A stretch of 64,000 bases of DNA, taken from an uncultured Flavobacteriaceae bacterium (GTDB lineage: Bacteria; Bacteroidota; Bacteroidia; Flavobacteriales; Flavobacteriaceae). Shown piece by piece: positions 57,042-64,000 of this stretch (position 1 is the first letter of the stretch; each line of letters begins with the position of its first letter). Made by a program: the position numbers and the translations under genes. The stretch is taken from positions 806,001-870,000 of the forward strand of contig CANMFO010000002.1 of the NCBI GenBank assembly GCA_947497245.1, given 5' to 3'. Below the pieces are notes generated by a model. It saw only the letters and a list, made by a program, of their open reading frames with translations, searched no databases and was not told where the DNA came from.

Positions 57042-58847
57042 ATGAACCGTTTTGGAACATGTGTTTTGCTGCTGTTTTTTCTAGGGATATATGCCTCCTG
57101 GGCCCAAATTTCCCCTGATTGTGGCAACGCGGTGCCCATATGCAACAATACTCCGGTCAATGGGGGTACCGCTGGCTTTGGATCCGACGATTTCGGCGGG
57201 GCTACACGAACGGGGTGTTTGGAGCAAACTCTTTCAGGGGCCATAGAGTCGAATTCGGCCTGGTACCGCTTTCGCACCGGGGCTTCGGGGCAGTTGGGTT
57301 TCAATATTGGTTTCGATGTTTCGGAAGATTGGGATTTTGCCCTCTACAAGGCAAGTGACTGCAACAATTTGGGAGATCCCGTACGGTGCAACTTTTTTGA
57401 CAATAGCGATGGAAATTCCTTTTTGGGGGTGGGCCAGGATCCCACCGGCGATACCGAAAACTTTCAATATGAGGCCTGGTTGGATGTGGCGCCGGGGGAG
57501 GACTATTATCTACTGATCAACAACTTTAGCAACGCCAATTCGGGATTTTCAATACAGTTTTCAGGAAATATTTTTGTTACCAACCCGTATGACGCATTGG
57601 ACTGTTCGATCATCAACAATCTTTTGGGCCCCCCAATTTCCGCATGCAATGGAGAAATTGTAACACTGGATGCTACCACGGCGAACGCCACCATCTATAA
57701 TTGGTTCCGGGATACCGGGACAGGGTTTCAGACCGTTTCCGGAGAACACAACGCTACCCTGTCGGTCAGCGCATCGGCAGTGTATCGGGTGGAGGTGGTA
57801 AGTCCGACCGGTAACATCATCAGTGAGGCACAGGTGGCCTTTTCGGTGGTGCCGACCGCTTTTCCGACCACCGATGACGCTTCTTGCTCCGGCACGGATA
57901 CCTATGACCTGTCACAGAAAGATGCCGAGGTCTTGGGTACGCAAGACCCCAATGCCTTCGTGGTAAGCTATCACAGCTCGCTCGGTGATGCCAATAACGG
58001 GGTGAACGTATTGCCCAAGCAACATCCCACACAAACGGGCGTGGAGATCATATTCGTTAGGGTGTCCTCCCTCGATAACCCAAATTGTTTTGACGTGTCG
58101 GAACAATTTCAACTGATCAACCTGGAAAGCCCGATCCTTGATTTTCCCTCGGAGGCCTTTCTCTGCGAGGACAACGGTTCGGTGTACATCGGTAGCCCAT
58201 CGCCCCTGGTGAACCATACCTATAGCTGGGACACCGGGGAGACCACCGCTGGCATAACCGTTTACCAAACCGGTACATATACCTTGACGGCGACGCATTC
58301 CCAGGCGGGACTGAACTGTACCAGTACCCAGACGGTTACGGTTTCGAGCTCGAACCCACCCGTAATATCGGATATTGAAATCCACGATTTGCAAAAGAAC
58401 AATACGGTGACCGTTATCATGGAGGATCAAGGTGATTTTGAGTATCAATTGGATACCGGTTCTTTTCAGGTACAAAACACCTTTGACAACGTATCTCCCG
58501 GAATGCACCGCCTTACCGTAAACGACCCCAATGGGTGTGGATCGGTATCAGAGGATATCGTAGTAGTAGGTTTTCCCAAGTTTTTCTCGCCCAATGGGGA
58601 CAACAGGAACGAGACGTGGCATATTGAGGGAATCTCAAATTTGGAGCGGCCCGAAATCTTTATTTTCGATCGCTATGGAAAGTTGCTGCGACACATCGTG
58701 GCGGACGACATGATGGGTTGGGACGGAACCATGGGGGGAAAGCCATTGCCAGGGGCCGACTATTGGTTCAAACTCACGTATATCGATGCCAATGGCGAAC
58801 GGGCCACGGCCAAATACATCAACAACCATTTTTCCCTGAAGCGGTAG
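57042..58847 (+). CDS. Secreted protein with T9SS type-B sorting domain
   Basis: This is a 601-aa exported protein with signal peptide MNRFGTCVLLLFFLGIYASW AQ. The first 150 residues form a Cys-containing domain (ISPDCGNAVPICNN, GCLEQTLSGAIESNSAWYRF, VRCNFFDN) that is shared with the next gene. Ig/PKD-like beta domains follow. The last 85 residues are the gliding/T9SS type-B signal: FPKFFSPNGDNRNETWHIEG, IFIFDRYGKLLRHI, GWDGTMGGKPLPGADYWFKL and FSLKR. Such proteins cross the outer membrane through the type IX system and stay at the surface or are released. TATTTTTA at 57010-57017 is a weak -7 box. Confidence 0.93.
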   Translation: MNRFGTCVLLLFFLGIYASWAQISPDCGNAVPICNNTPVNGGTAGFGSDDFGGATRTGCLEQTLSGAIESNSAWYRFRTGASGQLGFNIGFDVSEDWDFALYKASDCNNLGDPVRCNFFDNSDGNSFLGVGQDPTGDTENFQYEAWLDVAPGEDYYLLINNFSNANSGFSIQFSGNIFVTNPYDALDCSIINNLLGPPISACNGEIVTLDATTANATIYNWFRDTGTGFQTVSGEHNATLSVSASAVYRVEVVSPTGNIISEAQVAFSVVPTAFPTTDDASCSGTDTYDLSQKDAEVLGTQDPNAFVVSYHSSLGDANNGVNVLPKQHPTQTGVEIIFVRVSSLDNPNCFDVSEQFQLINLESPILDFPSEAFLCEDNGSVYIGSPSPLVNHTYSWDTGETTAGITVYQTGTYTLTATHSQAGLNCTSTQTVTVSSSNPPVISDIEIHDLQKNNTVTVIMEDQGDFEYQLDTGSFQVQNTFDNVSPGMHRLTVNDPNGCGSVSEDIVVVGFPKFFSPNGDNRNETWHIEGISNLERPEIFIFDRYGKLLRHIVADDMMGWDGTMGGKPLPGADYWFKLTYIDANGERATAKYINNHFSLKR

Positions 58848-58981
58848 ATCTGGGGCCAATGATCTGGGCTACACTTGCATTTCATCGATTAACGGCTTAA
58901 AATTCGGTTGAAATATACTAAAACGGACATAAGCACAGTTATTATGTCAACCCTCGGTATGTTAATTAGCCCAAATTACCT

Positions 58982-60418
58982 ATGAGATTACTTATAGCTG
59001 TTAGTTGTTTCGTGCTTTGCACCTTAGGGCTGCAGGCCCAAAACTCCCCAGATTGTAGGACCGCTATTCCCGTTTGTGCCGATGCTCCCATTATGGGGCT
59101 GTCCGATGGAATCGGCGATATCGATGATTTTGACCCAGCGGTCATTCTCAGAAGCGGTTGTTTGGAAAAGGGTAGCGTGGGCAATGCCAATATTGAAAAC
59201 AATACCTCCTGGTTCGTGTTTCGGGCCGGTACGGGGGGGCAGGTCGGTTTTGATATTGAGGCGCTTCCAAGTATCGGAACCACCGTAACCGCGGAGTTTG
59301 ATTTCGCCGTTTACGGACCCGATGTGGATTGCGCGGACATCAGCAATGGAACAGCCCAACCGATACGTTGTAACTATGAGGTGAACCAGACCCGGTTTAC
59401 CGGGCTGGGTATCAATCCAGAGAACGGTCAGGTCGGAGAGCCTTCATTGACCCAAAACCTGAACACCTATGACGAATTTTTGGATGTGCAACCGGGGGAG
59501 ATCTACTATATCTTGATCAATAATTTCAACACCAATTTCAACGGTGATCCAGAACCTTTCATGCTCACTTTTACGGGAAATTCAGTGGATGCGGATCAGG
59601 ATACCGCATTGGACTGTACACTGAGGGATGAATTCCTTGGCCTCGACATTGTTGCCTGCGAGGGCGATCCCGATATTACCCTAAGTGCCCTGAACTCTCC
59701 TGCTGGTGCCGATATTGCCAGTGTTGCATGGACCGTGGATTACGATGATGATGGCACTATAGACGATACCTTGACCGGAACGGGTCCGTTTGGCGCCGAA
59801 TTTGTAGTGACCAGCCCCAATTCGGGCCGTTATTTTGCCGAAATAACCACTACTACCGGAACCCCTCCGATTGTCGCCGATGTTGGGGGCATATTGATTA
59901 CCTTTTACGGGATACCTGTTTTGGATCGGGTGGAGATTCTTGAAGATATTCTGGACGATCATACCCGAATGAACAATGTCGAAATTTTTGTGGTCGGTGA
60001 TAGCGATTACGAATATGCCATAAATGGCGGTCCATTTCAGGATGACCCCGTCTTCAATAATATTCCCGTGGGCATCAATACGGTGGTCATCAACGATAAG
60101 AATGGTTGCGGAACCACGGAACCCCTGGAGTTTTTGGTAGCTGGATATCCAAAGTTCTTTACCCCGAACAACGATGGTATCAACGATGAATGGCTGGTCT
60201 ATGGCATTGAAACGCTTACCGATCCCGTGGTATCCATATTTGATCGCTATGGGAAGTTATTAAAGCAACTGGCCCCAAATTCTGGAGGTTGGGACGGCAC
60301 CTATAACGGCCGGCCATTGCCTTCCACCGACTACTGGTTCAAGCTCGATTTCTCAAGGGTCGAGGAAAATGTATTGATCGCGAGAACGATACAATCCCAT
60401 TTTAGCCTAAAGCGATAA
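58982..60418 (+). CDS. Secreted protein with T9SS type-B sorting domain (paralog)
   Basis: This is a 478-aa exported protein. The signal peptide is MRLLIAVSCFVLCTLGLQAQ. The N-terminal Cys-containing domain (NSPDCRTAIPVCADAPIMGL, RSGCLEKGSVGNANIENNTS) matches the preceding protein in order and spacing. It has fewer beta domains in the middle and then the same sorting tail: YPKFFTPNNDGINDEWLVYG, IFDRYGKLLKQL, GWDGTYNGRPLPSTDYWFKL and FSLKR. The gene is 134 bp after its paralog; the two look like a tandem duplication with loss or gain of middle domains. The cargo function is unknown. Confidence 0.93.
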   Translation: MRLLIAVSCFVLCTLGLQAQNSPDCRTAIPVCADAPIMGLSDGIGDIDDFDPAVILRSGCLEKGSVGNANIENNTSWFVFRAGTGGQVGFDIEALPSIGTTVTAEFDFAVYGPDVDCADISNGTAQPIRCNYEVNQTRFTGLGINPENGQVGEPSLTQNLNTYDEFLDVQPGEIYYILINNFNTNFNGDPEPFMLTFTGNSVDADQDTALDCTLRDEFLGLDIVACEGDPDITLSALNSPAGADIASVAWTVDYDDDGTIDDTLTGTGPFGAEFVVTSPNSGRYFAEITTTTGTPPIVADVGGILITFYGIPVLDRVEILEDILDDHTRMNNVEIFVVGDSDYEYAINGGPFQDDPVFNNIPVGINTVVINDKNGCGTTEPLEFLVAGYPKFFTPNNDGINDEWLVYGIETLTDPVVSIFDRYGKLLKQLAPNSGGWDGTYNGRPLPSTDYWFKLDFSRVEENVLIARTIQSHFSLKR

Positions 60419-60442
60419 AAAAAGGCGGAAAAACTTCCCGCC
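60417..60442 (-). terminator. Intrinsic terminator of the OmpP1/FadL gene
   Basis: On the minus strand GGCGG (60442-60438) pairs with CCGCC (60428-60424) and a T-run follows (60423-60417). It lies 28 bp past the stop at 60470 and just after the convergent T9SS gene. Confidence 0.75.
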
Positions 60443-60469
60443 CCATTTCATTGTCAGCTTTTAATATTC

Positions 60470-61975
60470 TTAGAAATTAAAAGTATACCCCAAGGTAACA
60501 TTTGTGTTGATCCTATTGATATCGACCGGAGTGGTGACCCCTGTGTCGAAAAACTGTTCCGATACGTCGCGTTCGGTCCGGTTTACGGCAAGATCTAAAC
60601 GGCTTCCTCCGAAATCATAGCCGAGCCCGGCCGAAATCCCGTGGAGGTCGCCAATGCTGTTTCCATCTTCATAAGGACTCTCCTCAAAGCGGTAACCGCC
60701 CCTCAGACTAAAATGCGCTATCCGATATTCCCCTCCGACACGAATCGAGGACACTGCCCCCAGTTGTGCGGATATGTCCGAGTTCACCACTGAAAAACTG
60801 GAGTCGTCCTCTGGTTTCAGCTTGGCCTGTGATAGGTCCTGGTACCCATAGTCAAAGCTCAATAGTCCGTTTTGCCCAAAAACAAGGGCCAAGCTTCCGG
60901 TAACCTTGGCGGGTGTTTTGACCGTATAGCTCTCGAAGACGTTCACAATGCCGAAATCGATAAAGCCGATATCGTTATCCGCCAAATCCGAATCGACGCG
61001 TTGCGATAGGTTGTCGGTGAGCCGGTACCAGGTAGGGGACTGATAACTGCCTCCCACGCGGACCACCTCGTTCAATTTTGCGATGGCACCCAGGCCGATG
61101 GAGATTCCGGAACCTTCCGTGCGAAGGTTGTTGTCAAAAATTGTGGATTGTATTTCAGAGTCCGTATCGTAACCGGTTTCCCTAAAAAAATCGACGCGGT
61201 CATACAATACATTGTGCACGTTGATGGAGGCTCCAATATTCAGTCGTTCCCTGTATTGTGAGCCGATGTTCAGGGTAAACCGGCTGTTGTAGCCCGATGC
61301 GACCCGACTTAATTGTTGATTTACACTGCTGTAGGTGGCATTTGGGGTATAAACCGTATTGTCATCTTCCAGGGCGGCAGGATCCAACACACCGCCATAA
61401 TAGCCCAAAAAAGCTTGTTGGGCACCAAATCCCTGCTGAGCTCCAATGTCGAGATAGGCATCCTCCAAAAACTCACCATCCTGAAGCAGAATGTTGCCTA
61501 AGGGAAGTCCCTGTGCAAAACTGGAAAAATAGCTATCGATACCCTGGGTGCCGTTCCCGGACACCGAATATTGATTGTCAAAATTCTGGACCATATCATA
61601 ATTGAACGCCAGGGCTACCCGGTTCCAATCCGAATTGTCGTTGGTACTGTTGAAGACGATGACCCCCCCAAACTGGTTGATGTCCACCGAATTGTCCAAA
61701 GTGCTCCGGGAACCATTGAAATAACGCGCTCCGTTGTCTTTGGAATAGTGTGACCCCGATACGGTGAAGAGTCCGTGATTGAATACGGCCGATCCCGCGG
61801 GATTGCTGTTGAGGGCGGACAAATCACCCCCGAGTGCACCAAAGGCTCCGGCCATTCCCTGGAAGCGGGCCGTTCCCTGTAGGTCTTCCGAACTGTACCG
61901 AAGTACATCGGAGATGTTCTGTGCGCTGGTGATCGCGCATGCCAATAACATGATGAAAACTGAAATCTTTTTCAT
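60470..61975 (-). CDS. OmpP1/FadL/TodX-type outer-membrane transport protein
   Basis: This is a 501-aa outer-membrane barrel with signal peptide MKKISVFIMLLACAITSAQN. The FadL-like N-terminal helix/hatch region reads DVLRYSSEDLQGTARFQGMA followed by GALGGDLSALNSNPAGSAVF, the SxNPAG motif of this family. Long amphipathic strands end at VTLGYTFNF with a terminal Phe. The family passes hydrophobic compounds through the outer membrane by lateral diffusion. It is followed on the same strand by its own terminator; the gene upstream, 38 bp away, encodes the low-complexity lipoprotein. Confidence 0.9.
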   Translation of the reverse strand: MKKISVFIMLLACAITSAQNISDVLRYSSEDLQGTARFQGMAGAFGALGGDLSALNSNPAGSAVFNHGLFTVSGSHYSKDNGARYFNGSRSTLDNSVDINQFGGVIVFNSTNDNSDWNRVALAFNYDMVQNFDNQYSVSGNGTQGIDSYFSSFAQGLPLGNILLQDGEFLEDAYLDIGAQQGFGAQQAFLGYYGGVLDPAALEDDNTVYTPNATYSSVNQQLSRVASGYNSRFTLNIGSQYRERLNIGASINVHNVLYDRVDFFRETGYDTDSEIQSTIFDNNLRTEGSGISIGLGAIAKLNEVVRVGGSYQSPTWYRLTDNLSQRVDSDLADNDIGFIDFGIVNVFESYTVKTPAKVTGSLALVFGQNGLLSFDYGYQDLSQAKLKPEDDSSFSVVNSDISAQLGAVSSIRVGGEYRIAHFSLRGGYRFEESPYEDGNSIGDLHGISAGLGYDFGGSRLDLAVNRTERDVSEQFFDTGVTTPVDINRINTNVTLGYTFNF

Positions 61976-62013
61976 TTCTTTTTTTTTAATGCAAGTTTTT
62001 GATTGAATTGGGC

Positions 62014-63336
62014 TTATTGCCTTCTGCCCGAGCTGCGGCTACTGCTACGACCCCCTGAGGACCTGGAACCACCTGATGAACTCCGGTAACTTCCACTGCT
62101 CCTGGAAGAGCTTCCCGAACTTCTGTAGCTGCGACTGCTTCTCGAAGAACTTCCCGAACTTCTGTAGTTGCTGCTTCTAGGTGTGGAGCTCCTATAGGAC
62201 TGGTTGGTCCTTGAACTGGAACTTCGGTAGGCACGATTACCACTGGTGCGGTTGCCGGAACTGCGGTACGAAGAGGTACGCGGTGCTGTGCCCCTCGTTC
62301 GGTATCCTGTGGAGCCACTTCGATAGCCACTGCTACGGGGCGAGGTACTTCTATACGCTTGATTGCTCCTGGACGAGCTATTATAACGGGGTACTGCCCG
62401 TGTGCTCCTGCTGGTTCTATAGGCCCGGTTTTGATCGACCCCTACCGTCCTTCCGCTCGTACTGCCACTGCGGTAATTTCGTGAGCTTCTGACGGAACTT
62501 CTTAAAGTGCTGTTATTGTTTCTGGAAGAGGTTCGGTACCTTGATGCCGTGGTGCTGCCCCTTCGGGAGCTAAGGTTCGATCTCCCGCGCAGGGCATTTC
62601 TCGAATTCGTACCGGCCACGGTATTGCTACGGTAATAGCCTCTCCTTCCCCGGTTGTATGCATAACCTCTGTTGTTATAGCCGTATCTTCCATATCTTCC
62701 GTACCCGTAATATCCCGGGGTGTAGTACCAGGGGCTGTAATAACCGCCCCAACCATATCCATAACCAAATCCGCCCCATCCGCCATAATTCCAGCGGTTC
62801 CATCTCCATGGATTGTAAAAGCCCCAGCCATATCCATATCCACCCCATCCATAATAGCCGCCATATCCACCCCATCCCCAGGAGTTCCATAACCAAGGGG
62901 AGCCGAAGCCAAATCCGCCCCATCCCCAGCCATTGTCATAGATATTGATATTAACGCTGCTGGGGTTGTCCCCCCATCCGCCTTGGCCCGTATAATCGTT
63001 TTGGCCGCGATAGTAATCCGCCAATTGTCCTGTTTCCGTGCTATCGTTTTGCACCCCACTGGTATAGGAATCCACATCGGTGAAAATCTCGCTTTGCAAG
63101 ATTTCATCGTATTGGTTCGCCTGCTGCCCAAAATAGTCCGCATAGGGATCCTCTTGCTGTTTTTGCACAGACTTGGGAGGTCTTTCGACGCTAACCTGCC
63201 TGTTGCCGCTGGTATAGATGCCATCATTGTCGTAGTAGGAGGCCTGCTGGTAGGAACCGCAGGAAGCTGCCAAGACCACGACAAGGCCAAGTAAGGCCAT
63301 AGTGCGAATTCTTTGGAGGGGTGGGGATTGTATCAT
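62014..63336 (-). CDS. Low-complexity lipoprotein: Gly/Trp/Tyr-rich then Ser/Arg-rich
   Basis: This is a 440-aa protein. The frame runs to 63408, but a -7 box at 63342-63349 makes ATG 63336 (MIQSPPLQRI) the best start; ATG 63300 is an alternative. The signal GLVVVLAASC ends in a lipobox with Cys26. A charged segment (27-135) is followed by about 100 residues almost entirely Gly, Trp, Tyr, Phe and Asn (about 14 Trp within residues 137-203). Then come about 200 residues of Ser, Arg, Tyr, Gly, Asn and Thr with motifs like YRSSGSSS. Three 13-residue repeats lie near the end. The strong basic charge and disorder suggest binding to acidic polymers or assembly into a matrix. No enzyme motif is seen. 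Confidence 0.82.
   Translation of the reverse strand: MIQSPPLQRIRTMALLGLVVVLAASCGSYQQASYYDNDGIYTSGNRQVSVERPPKSVQKQQEDPYADYFGQQANQYDEILQSEIFTDVDSYTSGVQNDSTETGQLADYYRGQNDYTGQGGWGDNPSSVNINIYDNGWGWGGFGFGSPWLWNSWGWGGYGGYYGWGGYGYGWGFYNPWRWNRWNYGGWGGFGYGYGWGGYYSPWYYTPGYYGYGRYGRYGYNNRGYAYNRGRRGYYRSNTVAGTNSRNALRGRSNLSSRRGSTTASRYRTSSRNNNSTLRSSVRSSRNYRSGSTSGRTVGVDQNRAYRTSRSTRAVPRYNSSSRSNQAYRSTSPRSSGYRSGSTGYRTRGTAPRTSSYRSSGNRTSGNRAYRSSSSRTNQSYRSSTPRSSNYRSSGSSSRSSRSYRSSGSSSRSSGSYRSSSGGSRSSGGRSSSRSSGRRQ
62050..62166 (-). repeat. Three imperfect 39-bp tandem repeats in the low-complexity gene
   Basis: On the minus strand three 39-bp units encode YRSSGSSSRSSRS, YRSSGSSSRSSGS and YRSSSGGSRSSGG. The first two units are nearly identical at DNA level, showing recent slippage or unequal exchange. 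Confidence 0.7.
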
Positions 63337-63341
63337 CGTTT

Positions 63342-63349
63342 CAAATTTA
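63342..63349 (-). promoter_or_regulatory. -7 promoter box (TAAATTTG) of the low-complexity lipoprotein gene
   Basis: The minus strand reads TAAATTTG, a full TAnnTTTG match ending 5 bp before the ATG at 63336. If real, the mRNA is almost leaderless for that start, or translation begins at ATG 63300 with a leader of about 36 nt. Confidence 0.45.
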
Positions 63350-63432
63350 TATTGTTGAACATAGTAAAAATACCTAGTTTTACCCAAATATTTCGTTAAT
63401 AACCGCACAAGTTCTGTGCCAAACTAGAATAG

Positions 63433-64000
<568 letters not shown>

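Overview
The window looks like a piece of a Flavobacteriaceae chromosome (Bacteroidota), most like the marine Maribacter/Zobellia/Robiginitalea group. The evidence is two proteins with type IX secretion type-B sorting tails, a fused SecDF, outer-membrane families typical of the phylum, many TAnnTTTG-type -7 promoter boxes just upstream of starts, and a run of housekeeping genes (asnB, gyrB, mdh, secDF, lgt, yidD, cysS, folE, proS) of the kind found in flavobacterial genomes. Genus is inference. No tRNA, rRNA, CRISPR array, transposase or integrase was seen.

Region 1 (1-22.2 kb) is one export system with its own regulator. On the minus strand, reading from 19.1 kb toward position 1, come a TolC-type outer-membrane channel, an HlyD-type periplasmic adaptor, a MacB/LolD-type ATPase, and then seven FtsX/MacB-type permeases in tandem. 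Six permeases are complete (795-811 aa, each with two FtsX halves); the seventh runs off the left edge. Gaps are 13-68 bp, so this looks like one transcription unit of more than 19 kb. A sigma-54-type response regulator and a histidine kinase are divergent from it. The 199-bp divergent gap holds a perfect 19-bp palindrome at the distance expected of an enhancer site. One ATPase and one adaptor apparently serve at least seven permeases. This is the most interesting system here.

Region 2 (22.2-32.6 kb) is envelope related. It holds an unusual protein joining a cytoplasmic HTH, a membrane domain and a beta-lactamase-like serine hydrolase; an FtsE-type ATPase; a 1006-aa TPR protein in operon with a plug-less outer-membrane barrel; and two paralogous exported proteins with a jelly-roll-like front and an OmpA peptidoglycan-binding tail.

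Region 3 (32.7-40.8 kb) is a mixed set: an ECF sigma factor with two CxxC motifs, an SRPBCC protein and an unrecognised 133-aa protein behind it, an MFS transporter, a cupin lipoprotein, a NYN-domain protein, a small exported protein, an amidohydrolase lipoprotein and a DUF2911 protein.

Region 4 (41.0-64.0 kb) is mostly core: asnB, gyrB, a DUF6588-like protein, a small lipoprotein, mdh and secDF on the plus strand (the lipoprotein is on minus). Then on minus run folE-cysS-yidD-lgt-DUF192 protein-GNAT-tandem ABC ATPase. Two T9SS type-B secreted proteins, an OmpP1/FadL-type barrel, a remarkable Gly/Trp/Tyr- and Ser/Arg-rich low-complexity lipoprotein, and the first part of proS close the window. 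Several good intrinsic terminators separate these units.
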